From assembly GCF_013694245.2 (NCBI RefSeq), contig NZ_CP059322.2, positions 1,546,001 to 1,610,000 of the forward strand: a stretch of DNA of 64,000 nucleotides, read 5' to 3'. The DNA is from Micromonospora ferruginea (GTDB lineage Bacteria; Actinomycetota; Actinomycetes; Mycobacteriales; Micromonosporaceae). The position numbers and the translations under genes were made by a program. Below the pieces are notes generated by a model. The model saw only the letters and a program-made list of their open reading frames with translations, did not search any database and was not told the origin of the DNA. The first letter of the stretch is position 1, and each line of letters begins with the position of its first letter. Positions 40,785-50,236 of the stretch are shown here, piece by piece.

Positions 40785-43700
40785 ATGATGATCAGAACGT
40801 TCAGGGGCCCGTGGCGGCGCGCCGCCGCGGTCGTGGCCGTCGCGGCGCTCACCGCGCCGCTGCCGGTCGCGGTCGCGACGGCCGCGCCCGGCGGCCAACC
40901 GCCGCCGCAGCAGGCGCCACGGGCGGTCGGCCCGGTCAACCCGGTCGCGGCGGCGCAGAGCTTCGGGGTGATGACCGAGGGCGACGCCCGGGTGGTCACC
41001 AACGAGAACGAGGGCACCATGGCCGTCGGCGGTGACCTCTCCTTCGGCAACTACCAGCTCGCCAACAACACCGCCGGCTCGTTCGTCGTCCCCGGCGACA
41101 GCCGACCGACCGCGCTCGTGGTGGGCGGCCGGGTCGACTTCGCCGGCAGCGTGGCGGGCACCCGGCTCCAGGTGCTGTCCCAGGGATACGCCAAGGTCGG
41201 GAACCTCACCGGCACGTTCGTCCGGGACACCGACAACAACGGCGCCGCGGTCAACACCCGGATCCTGCCGACGAACGACTACGACGCCTTCCCCCGGGTG
41301 GAGCTGACGGTCCGGCAGGAGCCGGCGAACGTCGGTCCGACCTCGCCGATCAACTTCGCCGACGCGTTCGCGTCGTTCCGGTCCACCTCGACCGGGCTGG
41401 CCGGCTGCGAGAACACGGTGGTCCTCACCGACCCCAACGGCAACGTCCTGCCCCGGCCCATCCCGCCCGGCAGCAACGCGGTGATCAACCTGACCAGCGG
41501 CGTCACCAACGTGTTGAACCTCAGCGCCACGGACCTGAACAACATCGACACGCTGACCTTCCGCGACCAGCCCACCGCGACCACACCACTGCTGATCAAC
41601 GTGGACACCACGGGCGTCGGGAACACCTTCGACTGGACCGCGCCGAACTTCGCCGGCGTCGGCGGCCAGCAGGCCCAGTACATCCTGATCAACTTCCCGA
41701 CCGCGACCCGGCTCACGCTCACCGCCGGCGCGCGCACGGTCGAGGGCAGCATCTACGCCCCGAACGCCGACTTCACCGACCTGTCCGCGTCCAACACGGA
41801 GGGCAGCGTGATCACCCGTACCCTCGACCACGAGGGCGGCGAGATCCACTACTTCCCGTTCAGCACCACGCTGAGCTGCAACGGCGGTGGCCCGGCCAGC
41901 ATCGCGCTGGTGAAGTCATCGACCACCGCGCTGATCAGTTCCGTCGGGCAGCAGGTGCCGTACTCGTTCACGGTGGTCAACACCGGTGGCGTCGCACTGA
42001 CCGGCATCGTCGTCACCGACACGCAGACACCGCCCTCGTCGAACGCGAACCTCGGCCCGATCGCCTGCCAGGACGCCACCCTCGCCCCCGGCGCGTCGAC
42101 CACCTGCACGGCGACGTACACGGTCACCCAGGCCGACCTGGACCACGGCGGCGTCTCCGACTCCGCCACCGCTCGGGGCACCCCGCCCAGCGGCGCCCCG
42201 GTGGTGTCCGAGCCCTCCGACCTCACCATCCCGGCCGAGGTGCTGACCCCGTCGATCTCGGTGCAGAAGTCGTCGATCACCACCACGATCACGTTCCCCG
42301 GGCAGCAGGTGCCGTACCGGTTCGTGGTGACGAACACCGGCGGGCTGACGCTGTCGAACGTCAACGTGACGGACGTGCAGACGCCGCCGTCGTCGAACGC
42401 GAACCTCGGGCCGATCACCTGCCCGACGAGCACCCTCGCGCCCGGTGTGTCGATGATCTGCTCGGCCACGTACACGGTGTCGCAGGCCGACCTCGACCAC
42501 GGCTCGGTGTCGGACACGGCCACCGCGCACGGCACGCCGCCGGGCACCACCACGCCCGTCGATTCGGACCCGTCGACCCTGACCATCCCGGCGACGCCGC
42601 TGGCTCCGGAGATCACGGTGGTGAAGTCCTCCACCACGACCACCATCACCGCGCCCGGCCAGCAGGTGCCCTACCGGTTCACGGTGACGAACACCGGTGG
42701 CGTGACGCTGTCGAACGTGAACGTGACCGACGTGCAGACACCGCCGTCGTCCAACGACGACCTCGGGCCGATCACCTGCCCGGACACCACGCTCGCGCCG
42801 GGCGCGTCGACCACCTGCACCGCCACCTACACGGTCAGCCAGGCCGACCTCGACCTCGGCTCGGTGTCGGACACCGCCACCGCGCACGGCACGCCGCCGG
42901 GCACCACCACGCCTGTCGACTCGCAGCCCTCGGACCTGACGATCGCGGCCACGCCCGTCGCCCCCGAGATCACCGTGGTCAAGTCCTCCTCCACCACCAC
43001 GATCACCTCGGCCGGGCAGCAGGTGCCCTACCGGTTCGTGGTCACCAACACCGGCGGTGTCACCCTGTCCGGCATCGACGTGACGGACGTGCAGACGCCG
43101 CCGTCGTCGAACGCGAACCTCGGGCCGATCACCTGCGCGGACACCACGCTCGCGCCGGGCACGTCAACCACCTGCACCGCCACGTACACGGTCTCGCAGG
43201 CCGACCTCGACCACGGCTCGCTCGCCGACACGGCCACCGCGAGCGGCACGCCGCCCACCGGCCCCGCGGTCGTCTCCGACCCGTCCGACCTGACCATCCC
43301 ACGCGCGGAGGTGACCGCCTCGATCAGCGTGGACAAGACGTCCACCACCACGGTGATCACCGCGCCCGGGCAGCAGGTGCCGTACCGCTTCGTCGTGGTC
43401 AACACCGGCGGCCTCACCCTGTCGAACGTGAACGTGACCGACGTGCAGACCCCGCCGTCGTCGAACGCGAACCTCGGGCCGATCACCTGCGCGGACACCA
43501 CGCTCGCGCCGGGCGGGTCCACCACCTGCACCGCCACCTACACGGTCACCCAGGCCGACATCGACAACGGCTCGCTCGCCGACACGGCCACCGCGCACGG
43601 CACGCCGCCCGGCACCACCACGCCTGTCGACTCCGACCCGTCCACGCTGACCGTGCCCGCCGGTGACCCGGTGTCCGGCATCGACATCGTCAAATCGTCC

Positions 43701-44966
43701 GGCACGGTGGCGATCACCGAGGTCGGCCAGAAGATCACCTACACCTACCAGGTGGTCAATACCGGTGGCCTCACGCTGACCAAGGTCACCGTGAACGACA
43801 CCCTGCTGCCGCCGGCCAGCCGCGACAACCAGACCGCGATCACCTGCGGCCCGGACAATGTGCCGAACGGCACCGTGACGCTGGCGCCCGGCGCGTCGAT
43901 CGAGTGCCGGGCCACCTACACGGTCTCGGCGGTGGACTTCGCCCAAGCCTCGCTGCTCGACACCGCGACCGCCACCGGCACCCCGCCGCGCGGCCCGGCG
44001 CCGGTCTCCGGTCCGTCCACGAACGACATTCCGATCCTGCACCCGGGCATCGCGCTCACCAAGAGCGTGACACCGGAGACGGTGTCCCGCGCCGGTGAGG
44101 TGGTGACCTACCGCTACGTGGTCACCGACACCGGCAACACCACGCTCTCCCGGATCGCCATCGACGAGACAGCCTTCTCCGGCACCGGGCGGCCGTCGGC
44201 GATCACCTGCGCCGACACCGCGCTCGCGCCGGGGGAGAGCACCACCTGCACCGCGACCTACGCGGTCACCGAGGCCGACCTCACGACGGGCCGGGTGACA
44301 AATACCGCGGTCGCGGTCGGCACGCCGCCGACCGTGCCCGGGCAGGAACCGCCGACGCCGGTACGGTCCGAGCCGGCCTCGGCCGTGGTGACCACCACCA
44401 AGGGCGCGGCGATCACGCTGGAGAAGTCCGCAGACCCGACCGAGGTGCACAAGGTCGGCCAGCAGGTGCGCTACAGCTTCCAGGTCACCAACACCGGCTC
44501 GGTGCCGCTGACCGGGGTGACCGTGACGGACACGCTGGCACCGCCGGCCGACCCGGCGAACCTCGGACCGATCACCTGCGGCCCGGGCGACACACCCAAC
44601 GGGGAGGTCACGCTGGCAGCGGGGGAGACGGTCACCTGCACGGCGACCTACACGGTGTCCAAGGCGGACACGAAGCAGCGGTGCATCACCGACACCGCCA
44701 GCGCGACCGGGACACCGCCCTCGGGTCCGGCGCCGGTCTCGCCCGAGGACACGCTCTGCGTCCGGGTGAAGATCGAGCCTGGCCCGCATCCCGGTCCCGG
44801 CCCGAAGCCCGGACCGTGGCCGTGGCACCACGGCAAGCTGCCGATCACCGGAAGCTCGTTCCTGATCCCGATCTCGGTCGCCGGTGGGCTGGCGCTGCTG
44901 ACCGGCATCGTGCTGACGGCGCTGAGCCGACGGCGTCGAGCCGACCCGGGCCATGAGTTGACCTGA
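40785..44966 (+). CDS. LPXTG-anchored surface protein with choice-of-anchor A domain and eight DUF11 repeats
   Basis: This 1393-residue protein has a signal peptide (RRAAAVVAVAALTAPLPVAVATAAP). A choice-of-anchor A domain follows (about 45-360, from AAQSFGVMTEGDARVVTNENEG to SIYAPNADFTDL), then eight DUF11 beta-sandwich repeats (about 370-1320). It ends with a sortase signal: LPITG at 1352-1356, a hydrophobic helix and RRRR. The first five repeats are nearly identical. It should be linked to the wall as an adhesin or stalk-like protein. No sortase gene is in the window. Confidence 0.87.
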   Translation: MMIRTFRGPWRRAAAVVAVAALTAPLPVAVATAAPGGQPPPQQAPRAVGPVNPVAAAQSFGVMTEGDARVVTNENEGTMAVGGDLSFGNYQLANNTAGSFVVPGDSRPTALVVGGRVDFAGSVAGTRLQVLSQGYAKVGNLTGTFVRDTDNNGAAVNTRILPTNDYDAFPRVELTVRQEPANVGPTSPINFADAFASFRSTSTGLAGCENTVVLTDPNGNVLPRPIPPGSNAVINLTSGVTNVLNLSATDLNNIDTLTFRDQPTATTPLLINVDTTGVGNTFDWTAPNFAGVGGQQAQYILINFPTATRLTLTAGARTVEGSIYAPNADFTDLSASNTEGSVITRTLDHEGGEIHYFPFSTTLSCNGGGPASIALVKSSTTALISSVGQQVPYSFTVVNTGGVALTGIVVTDTQTPPSSNANLGPIACQDATLAPGASTTCTATYTVTQADLDHGGVSDSATARGTPPSGAPVVSEPSDLTIPAEVLTPSISVQKSSITTTITFPGQQVPYRFVVTNTGGLTLSNVNVTDVQTPPSSNANLGPITCPTSTLAPGVSMICSATYTVSQADLDHGSVSDTATAHGTPPGTTTPVDSDPSTLTIPATPLAPEITVVKSSTTTTITAPGQQVPYRFTVTNTGGVTLSNVNVTDVQTPPSSNDDLGPITCPDTTLAPGASTTCTATYTVSQADLDLGSVSDTATAHGTPPGTTTPVDSQPSDLTIAATPVAPEITVVKSSSTTTITSAGQQVPYRFVVTNTGGVTLSGIDVTDVQTPPSSNANLGPITCADTTLAPGTSTTCTATYTVSQADLDHGSLADTATASGTPPTGPAVVSDPSDLTIPRAEVTASISVDKTSTTTVITAPGQQVPYRFVVVNTGGLTLSNVNVTDVQTPPSSNANLGPITCADTTLAPGGSTTCTATYTVTQADIDNGSLADTATAHGTPPGTTTPVDSDPSTLTVPAGDPVSGIDIVKSSGTVAITEVGQKITYTYQVVNTGGLTLTKVTVNDTLLPPASRDNQTAITCGPDNVPNGTVTLAPGASIECRATYTVSAVDFAQASLLDTATATGTPPRGPAPVSGPSTNDIPILHPGIALTKSVTPETVSRAGEVVTYRYVVTDTGNTTLSRIAIDETAFSGTGRPSAITCADTALAPGESTTCTATYAVTEADLTTGRVTNTAVAVGTPPTVPGQEPPTPVRSEPASAVVTTTKGAAITLEKSADPTEVHKVGQQVRYSFQVTNTGSVPLTGVTVTDTLAPPADPANLGPITCGPGDTPNGEVTLAAGETVTCTATYTVSKADTKQRCITDTASATGTPPSGPAPVSPEDTLCVRVKIEPGPHPGPGPKPGPWPWHHGKLPITGSSFLIPISVAGGLALLTGIVLTALSRRRRADPGHELT
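41899..43665 (+). repeat. Five near-identical DUF11 repeats (about 355 bases each)
   Basis: Repeats begin near 41899, 42256, 42613, 42967 and 43321. They share blocks such as GGGCAGCAGGTGCC, encoding GQQVPYRF, and the stretch encoding TDVQTPPSSNANLGPI. Repeats 6-8 (from about 43680) are more diverged. Such DNA is prone to unequal recombination and to assembly collapse, so repeat number may vary between strains. Confidence 0.85.
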
Positions 44967-44981
44967 TCGACTCACCCTCGG

Positions 44982-45022
44982 CGAGGTGGCGGTGTCGGGA
45001 GCGTCCCGACACCGCCACCTCG
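44982..45022 (+). terminator. Strong terminator hairpin after the surface-protein gene
   Basis: CGAGGTGGCGGTGTCGGGA (44982-45000) pairs perfectly over 19 bases with 45004-45022 around a GCG loop. It follows the surface-protein stop by 15 bases. The remaining 207 bases up to the next gene at 45230 show nothing recognisable. Confidence 0.85.
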
Positions 45023-45229
45023 GCGTGCCATCCGCGTCCCAGGCGCTTCCTGATTGTGGGACAAGCGCGGGATCGGGTGGGGGAGCGGAGGCGCGGCCGG
45101 GGCGGATCGGGCTCGCGGTGGCCGCCGGCGTCGACGGCGTGACCGACCGCCGTTCGAAGCCGCGCCGGCCGGGTAAGCCGCCGGACGCCTCACGGCGGAC
45201 GTGACCGACCTCGGCGACGGGAGCCGGCG

Positions 45230-46132
45230 ATGACCAGGGCTCAGGTGGCGACGCGCCTTCCACCGATCACCGTACGGCGGTGGCTGAACTCGCCGCCGCT
45301 GACACCGGAGGCGCTGCGCGGCCGGGTGGTCCTGGTGGACATCTGGGAGTACACCTGCGTCAACTGGATCCGCACCGCCCCCTTCGTGCGGGCGTGGCAC
45401 CGCGACTACCACGACCTGGGGCTCACCGTCGTCGGCGTGCACGCGCCCGAGTTCGCGTTCGGCCGGCTGCCGGAGAACATCGACCGGGCGGTCCGGGACC
45501 ACGGGCTCACCTACCCGATCGCGGTCGACGACGACTACACCTTCTGGCGTGCCCTCGGCAACGACGCCTGGCCGGCGACGTACCTCTTCGACGTCGACGG
45601 GCGGCTGGTGGACCGGTGGCTCGGCGAGGGCGACTACGACCGGATCGAGGCGGAGATCCGCCGGCTGCTCGGCGATGCCGCGCCCGGCGTGGCGTTGCCG
45701 CCGGTCAGCCCCGAGGTGACCGGATACGCCACGAGCCCGCAACCCACGTACGCCGGGATCACCCCGGAGACCTACCTCGGCGCGGACCGGGGCGTGCCCG
45801 GCTCGTACGCGCTCACCGGCGACTGGCGCACGGACGGTGAGTACGTGGAGCTCGCCGGCGGCGTCGGCGAGCTGGTGCTGCCGTTCACCGCCGGCGAGGT
45901 CAACCTCGTCGCCGATCCCGGGCCGGACGGGCCGGTCGCGGTTCAGGTGCTGCTGGACGGGAACCCGGTCGGCGACGCGCGGGGCGCCGACGTCGACCCG
46001 GACGGGTCGGCGCGGGTCGACCGGCCGGCCATGGTCCGGCTGGTGGCCGGCGGGCCGCCGGGGGAGCACCGGCTGACGCTGGTCACCGACCGGCCCGGCT
46101 TCCGCGCGTACGTCTTCACGTTCGGCCCCTGA
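45230..46132 (+). CDS. Redoxin (thioredoxin-fold) protein with an incomplete CxxC site
   Basis: This 300-residue protein has a TlpA/DipZ-like thioredoxin domain in residues 10-150: VVLVDIWEYTCVNWIRTAPFVRAWH, LTVVGVHAPEF and the cis-Pro loop AWPATYLFD. The active site reads Cys43-Val-Asn-Trp46; relatives have a second Cys where Trp46 sits. It could act with one Cys or have lost redox function. Residues 170-300 form a second beta-rich domain like the DipZ C-terminal region (YLGADRGVPGSYALTGDWRTDGEYVEL). No membrane anchor is seen. It lies 24 bases before the epoxide hydrolase gene. Confidence 0.75.
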   Translation: MTRAQVATRLPPITVRRWLNSPPLTPEALRGRVVLVDIWEYTCVNWIRTAPFVRAWHRDYHDLGLTVVGVHAPEFAFGRLPENIDRAVRDHGLTYPIAVDDDYTFWRALGNDAWPATYLFDVDGRLVDRWLGEGDYDRIEAEIRRLLGDAAPGVALPPVSPEVTGYATSPQPTYAGITPETYLGADRGVPGSYALTGDWRTDGEYVELAGGVGELVLPFTAGEVNLVADPGPDGPVAVQVLLDGNPVGDARGADVDPDGSARVDRPAMVRLVAGGPPGEHRLTLVTDRPGFRAYVFTFGP

Positions 46133-46156
46133 ACCCGACCGAGGAGGAGATTCTCC

Positions 46157-47386
46157 GTGGCCGTCAAGACCATGACGCCGACGCGTACCGGCACCGACAT
46201 CCGCCCGTTCCGGATCGAGGTGCCCGAGGCGGACCTGCGGGGCCTGCGGGAGCGGGTCGCCGCGACCCGGTGGCCCGAGCGGGAGACCGTCGCCGACCAG
46301 TCGCAGGGGGTGCCGCTGGAGACCAGCCAGGCGCTGGCCCACCACTGGGTGACGGAGTACGACTGGCGCACGGTCGAGGCCCGGCTGAACGACCTGCCGA
46401 ACTTCGTCACCGAGATCGACGGGCTGGACATCCACTTCATCCACGTCCGGTCGCACCACGACGACGCGTTGCCGCTGATCGTCACGCACGGGTGGCCCGG
46501 CTCGGTGATCGAGCAACTGAAGATCATCCGGCCGCTCACCGACCCGACCTCGCACGGTGGTGAGGCGTCGGACGCCTTCCACCTGGTGATCCCGTCGATG
46601 CCCGGCTACGGCTTCTCCGGCCGCCCGGACGCGCCCGGCTGGGACCCGCAGCACATCGCCCGCGCCTGGACCGAGCTGATGCGGCGGTTGGGCTACGACC
46701 GGTTCGTGGCGCAGGGCGGCGACTGGGGCGCGCTCATCACCGACATGCTGGGCGTGCAGGCGCCGCCGGAACTGGCCGGCATCCACACCAACATGCCCTG
46801 CGTGGTCCCGCCGGAGATCGACGCGTTGCTGCAGAGCGGCATCACCGGGGTGAACAACCCGCTGGCCGAGCTGCCGGCCGGGCTCTCCGAGGAGGAGCGG
46901 GCCGCCTGCGAGCGGATCGACTTCTTCTGGAAGCACTCCGCGTACGCGCTCGTCATGACCACCCGCCCGGAGACGCTGACCGCGCTGGCCGACTCGCCGG
47001 TCGGGCTGGCGTCGTTCATGCTCGACCACGACGCGGCCAGCCTGGACCTGATCCGCGCCGCCTTCGCCGGCCGGCCGGGCGGCCTGACCCGCGACGACAT
47101 CCTGGACAACGTGACGCTCTACTGGCTGACCAACACCGGCGTCTCGTCGGCCCGCCTCTACGCGCAGAACACGCTGTCCTTCTTCGCCGCGAAGGGGGTC
47201 CGGGTGCCGGCCGCGGTCAGCCAGTTTCCGGACGAGATCCTGTTGGCGCCGCGGAGCTGGGCCGAGCGGGCGTACCCGAATCTCATCCACTACCGCAAGG
47301 TGGAACGCGGCGGGCACTTCGCGGCCTGGGAGCAGCCGCAGTTGTTCGCCCGGGAGATGCGCGACGCGTTCCGGTCGCTGCGCTGA
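46157..47386 (+). CDS. Epoxide hydrolase family protein with EHN domain
   Basis: This 409-residue alpha/beta hydrolase starts with the epoxide-hydrolase N-terminal domain (FRIEVPEADLRGLRERVAATRWPE). The oxyanion-hole motif is HGWPGS, the nucleophile elbow is GGDWGA (Asp) and the closing His is in ERGGHFAAWEQP. The GTG start has GGAGGAG upstream. It would open an epoxide to a diol; the substrate cannot be predicted. It may share an operon with the redoxin gene and ends at a strong hairpin. Confidence 0.87.
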   Translation: MAVKTMTPTRTGTDIRPFRIEVPEADLRGLRERVAATRWPERETVADQSQGVPLETSQALAHHWVTEYDWRTVEARLNDLPNFVTEIDGLDIHFIHVRSHHDDALPLIVTHGWPGSVIEQLKIIRPLTDPTSHGGEASDAFHLVIPSMPGYGFSGRPDAPGWDPQHIARAWTELMRRLGYDRFVAQGGDWGALITDMLGVQAPPELAGIHTNMPCVVPPEIDALLQSGITGVNNPLAELPAGLSEEERAACERIDFFWKHSAYALVMTTRPETLTALADSPVGLASFMLDHDAASLDLIRAAFAGRPGGLTRDDILDNVTLYWLTNTGVSSARLYAQNTLSFFAAKGVRVPAAVSQFPDEILLAPRSWAERAYPNLIHYRKVERGGHFAAWEQPQLFAREMRDAFRSLR

Positions 47387-47404
47387 CCGGCCCGCCACGG
47401 CCGT

Positions 47405-47436
47405 GAGCCGGTCCCGCCCCGCGGCGGGACCGGCTC
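47405..47436. terminator. Bidirectional terminator between epoxide hydrolase and GDSL esterase genes
   Basis: GAGCCGGTCCCGCC (47405-47418) pairs perfectly over 14 bases with GGCGGGACCGGCTC (47423-47436) around a CCGC loop. It sits in the 62-base gap between convergent genes. Confidence 0.8.
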
Positions 47437-47448
47437 GGAGGCGGCTCG

Positions 47449-48339
47449 TCAGCTCAGGTGCGCCCGCAGGGCGTCGGCCATGCCCTGCTCACCCCGGGCG
47501 TTCGGGTGGAACGGCGCGGCGGCGTTCTGCGGCACCAGCCCCTCGACCCAGCGGGTGCCGCTGCTCTTGCAGGTGTCCCGGCCGATCGACGGGGTGTAGA
47601 CGTCGGCGTAGCCGGCGCCGTTCGCCGCCGCGGTGTCGGCCAGCATCGCGTTCAGCGCCTTCTCCACACCACGCAGGTAGGGCACGTCCTGGTAGGCGAT
47701 CGGCACCACCGGCCAGCAGCCGTACCCGCTGTCCGGCAGGATCGCCGGGTAGCCGAGCACCACGACCCGCGCGTTCGGCGCGGCCTGCTTGACCGCGCGC
47801 AGCACCGCGGTCACCTTCGGCACGGTGGCGGCGATCCGGGCGCGGAGCTGGTCGGTGCCGCCGGCGGTGAACCGGTCCTTGCACGGCGAGCCGAGCGGGC
47901 TGCTGAGGCTCGCCTCCGCGCAGTCGCTGATGATCCCGGAGAACCCGATGTCGTTGCCGCCGATCTGCACCGTCACCAGCGCCGTGTTCGAGGTGACGGC
48001 GTTGACCTGCGGCGGCACGGCGATGCCGAGCTGCCCGTCGCCGCCGTACAGGATGTCGTCGGTGGTGGCCCCGGAGCAGCTCACGTCCGCGAACGACGAC
48101 GAGCCGGCGGCCGACGCGACCAGCGACGGGTAGTTGCGGTTGGAGCGCAGGCAGTTCAGGTCGACCTGGGTGGGGATGAGCGGGCCGGCGGTGTACGAGT
48201 CGCCGAGCGCCACGTAGCGCCCGGAGGGCACGGCGGCAGAGGCGGGTGCGACGGCGGCGAGCAGCACGCCGGCGGTGGCGGCGGCGACCGCGGCCAGGCG
48301 TGCGGCCGTACGCGTCGGCGACAGGCGGGGACGGTTCAT
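47449..48339 (-). CDS. Secreted SGNH/GDSL-family esterase or lipase
   Basis: This 296-residue protein has a signal peptide (RLAAVAAATAGVLLAAVAPASA, cleavage near residue 35) and the four SGNH blocks: GDSYTAG (Ser), a Gly in SCSGATTDD, GGNDIGF (Asn) and the final FHPNARGEQ (His). It resembles the Streptomyces secreted lipase/esterase type with several paired Cys. AT-rich sequence at 48404-48430, unusual for this window, probably holds its promoter. Confidence 0.87.
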   Translation of the reverse strand: MNRPRLSPTRTAARLAAVAAATAGVLLAAVAPASAAVPSGRYVALGDSYTAGPLIPTQVDLNCLRSNRNYPSLVASAAGSSSFADVSCSGATTDDILYGGDGQLGIAVPPQVNAVTSNTALVTVQIGGNDIGFSGIISDCAEASLSSPLGSPCKDRFTAGGTDQLRARIAATVPKVTAVLRAVKQAAPNARVVVLGYPAILPDSGYGCWPVVPIAYQDVPYLRGVEKALNAMLADTAAANGAGYADVYTPSIGRDTCKSSGTRWVEGLVPQNAAAPFHPNARGEQGMADALRAHLS

Positions 48340-49032
48340 GGGGCCCTCCCGGAGCGGGGAGATGGGGTGGTGGTCCCGGAAGTGTGTCCGCGCCTGTGAT
48401 GTCCGTCAATATAGACAATCACCATTAAGGGGTGGCAGGGGTGTGGGAGCACCCCTCCCCGCCCGCCCGGTCGCGGAGCCACCGGGCGAACTCGACGGCG
48501 ACGATGCGCTCGTCGTGCACGCCGGCCGCGTCGGCGCCACGCGTCCGCGTGTGCCACGACGGTAGAAGGCGGAGCGCGCTCGACGTCAAGGGCGACCGGT
48601 CCCGCGCGGCGCCGTTCAAGATCTTGGTACGAATCAGCCCCTCCAGGGGCCGTTCCGTACCAAGATCCACGGCCGTCCCGTCTCGCGGGCCGGCATGGCG
48701 GGGGCGGGATGGCGGCGTGAGTCGTTTCTGCCGTCAGCTCGAAAGGCGGGCGGAGTCAGGTTGCCGCCCGATGCGGGCGGGCGGCCTGGGCGGACGTGCC
48801 GACCCTCCACAGTGGCAAGCTGATGCGGATGCCGGGGCGGATGCGCCGGCACCTTTCTTCGTGGGCCGAACTAAAGGCGGGGCGAGCGGGATGCCGAAGC
48901 GGTGGCACCGGTGGGCCCGACCCGCTCCCGAGCGGCCCACGGAACGCCAATTTTCCAGCTCAGGTGCGCTCGCTCCGGATGTGCGAGATCAGATCGTTAC
49001 TTGACGCAATACTTCGTTCGCCGTAGGAAGGA
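48340..49032. other. 693-base intergenic region without a supported gene
   Basis: Open frames here lack ribosome sites and family resemblance. The left end (48404-48430) is AT-rich and probably holds the esterase promoter. A long hairpin lies at 48620-48667. At the right end, TTACTTGACGCAATACTTCG (48994-49013) and AGGAAGGA precede the ROK regulator. The middle part (48670-48990) is lower in codon regularity and may be decayed sequence. Confidence 0.55.
48620..48667. repeat. Nested hairpin with GATCTTGGTACG arms
   Basis: GATCTTGGTACG (48620-48631) pairs perfectly with CGTACCAAGATC (48656-48667). Inside is a second stem, GCCCCT with AGGGGC. It has no gene boundary next to it, so it is not an obvious terminator. 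The left arm shares GATCTTG with the hairpin at 21665, which hints at a related dispersed element. Confidence 0.6.
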
Positions 49033-50199
49033 ATGGTGACAGACGTGGTGACCCCACCGACGAGCCCGGTGAGCCGGGAGCGGTCGAAGGAGATCAAGCG
49101 CCGTAGCGTGATCTCCGCCGCCCGCCAGGCCCGGGTGCTCTCCCGGGCCGAGCTGACCGAGCTGACCGGGTTGAGCCCCGCCACGCTCACCCCGCTGGTC
49201 CGCGACCTGGTCGCCGAGGGCTACCTGATCGAGCGCGGCCCCGGCGCTTCCCGCGCCGGCCGGCCCCGCGCGATCCTCGAGTTCAACCCGCGTGCCGAGC
49301 TGGTCGCCGCCGTGGCGCTGGAACCGGCCCGGATCAGTTGCGAGATCGCTGACAGCGACGGCGCCGTGATCGCCCACCGCACGGTGCGGCGGACCGGCGA
49401 CATCGTCGACCTGATCTGCGCCGCCGTGCCCGAGCTGGCCGGCGACGGGCTGCCCGCGCTGCGCGGCGTGGCCATCGCCGCACCCGGCGTCTCCACCGGC
49501 GGCGCGGTCCGGCTCGCCCCCTCGGTCGGGCTGGTCGAGGCGCGCCCGGTGGGGGAGTCGGTCCAGCGGCGGCTCGGCGTGCCGGTGGTGGTCGACAACG
49601 ACGTCAACCTGATGGCCGCCGGTGAGCACGCCGCGGGCGCCGGCAGCGACGTGGCCGACCTGCTCCTGCTGCACGTCGGCGACGGCATCGGCGCCGGCCT
49701 GGTGCTCGACGGGCAGGTCCGCCGCGGCTCCGGCGGCGCGGCCGGCGAGGTCGGCTTCCTGCCGCTCGACCCGGCCGACCGGGGGCACGACGGGATCGGC
49801 CCGTTCGAGGCCCGCTGGTCGGAGAGCGCCGTCGCCGAACGGGTGGTCGCGCTGGCCCCCGGACGCCGGCCGGCCGCGCCGGTACGGGCGCTCGTGGAGC
49901 TGGCCGCCACCGACGAGCTGGCCGCGGCGTACCTGGCCGAGCTGCTCGCCGCCTGGGCCCGGCTGATCGTCTCCTGCGCCTGCGTGGTCGACCCGGGCCG
50001 GGTGCTGCTCAGCGGCGCCGCCGCCGACCTCGACGACGCCGCCGTGGACCAGCTCCAGGCGCTGGTGTCCCTCGGCGCGCCCAGCCCCACCGAGGTCCGC
50101 CGCGCGGTCCTCGGCGACCAGGCGGTGCTGCACGGCGCGGTCAGCTACGCGCTCTCGGCCGCCGCGTCCGGCCTGTCCACCCTGCTACCCGCCCCCTGA
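49033..50199 (+). CDS. ROK-family transcriptional regulator
   Basis: This 388-residue regulator has an N-terminal winged helix-turn-helix (LSRAELTELTGLSPATLTPLVRDLVAEGYL) and a C-terminal ROK sugar-sensing domain (LRGVAIAAPGVS, VVVDNDVNLMAAGEHAAG, LLLLHVGDGIGAGLVLDG). The zinc-binding Cys cluster of many ROK proteins is missing. ATG 49033 has AGGAAGGA upstream. It is the first gene of the transport and catabolic set that ends with a ROK kinase and probably represses it, sensing a sugar or its derivative. Confidence 0.87.
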   Translation: MVTDVVTPPTSPVSRERSKEIKRRSVISAARQARVLSRAELTELTGLSPATLTPLVRDLVAEGYLIERGPGASRAGRPRAILEFNPRAELVAAVALEPARISCEIADSDGAVIAHRTVRRTGDIVDLICAAVPELAGDGLPALRGVAIAAPGVSTGGAVRLAPSVGLVEARPVGESVQRRLGVPVVVDNDVNLMAAGEHAAGAGSDVADLLLLHVGDGIGAGLVLDGQVRRGSGGAAGEVGFLPLDPADRGHDGIGPFEARWSESAVAERVVALAPGRRPAAPVRALVELAATDELAAAYLAELLAAWARLIVSCACVVDPGRVLLSGAAADLDDAAVDQLQALVSLGAPSPTEVRRAVLGDQAVLHGAVSYALSAAASGLSTLLPAP

Positions 50200-50236
50200 T
50201 CGCTCCACCCCCCACAACACCCCTCGGAGGTACTCC

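Noticed and set aside
41899..43665. CRISPR-like array suggested by regular repeats
   Set aside because: The period is about 355 bases, the frame stays open throughout and the translation is DUF11 repeats.
48670..48990. Possible tRNA or small RNA gene in the empty region
   Set aside because: No cloverleaf with a GTTCGA-type T-arm or CCA end was found on either strand.
48432..49004. A 190-codon plus-strand frame in the intergenic region
   Set aside because: It passes through a perfect nested hairpin, lacks a ribosome site and resembles no family.
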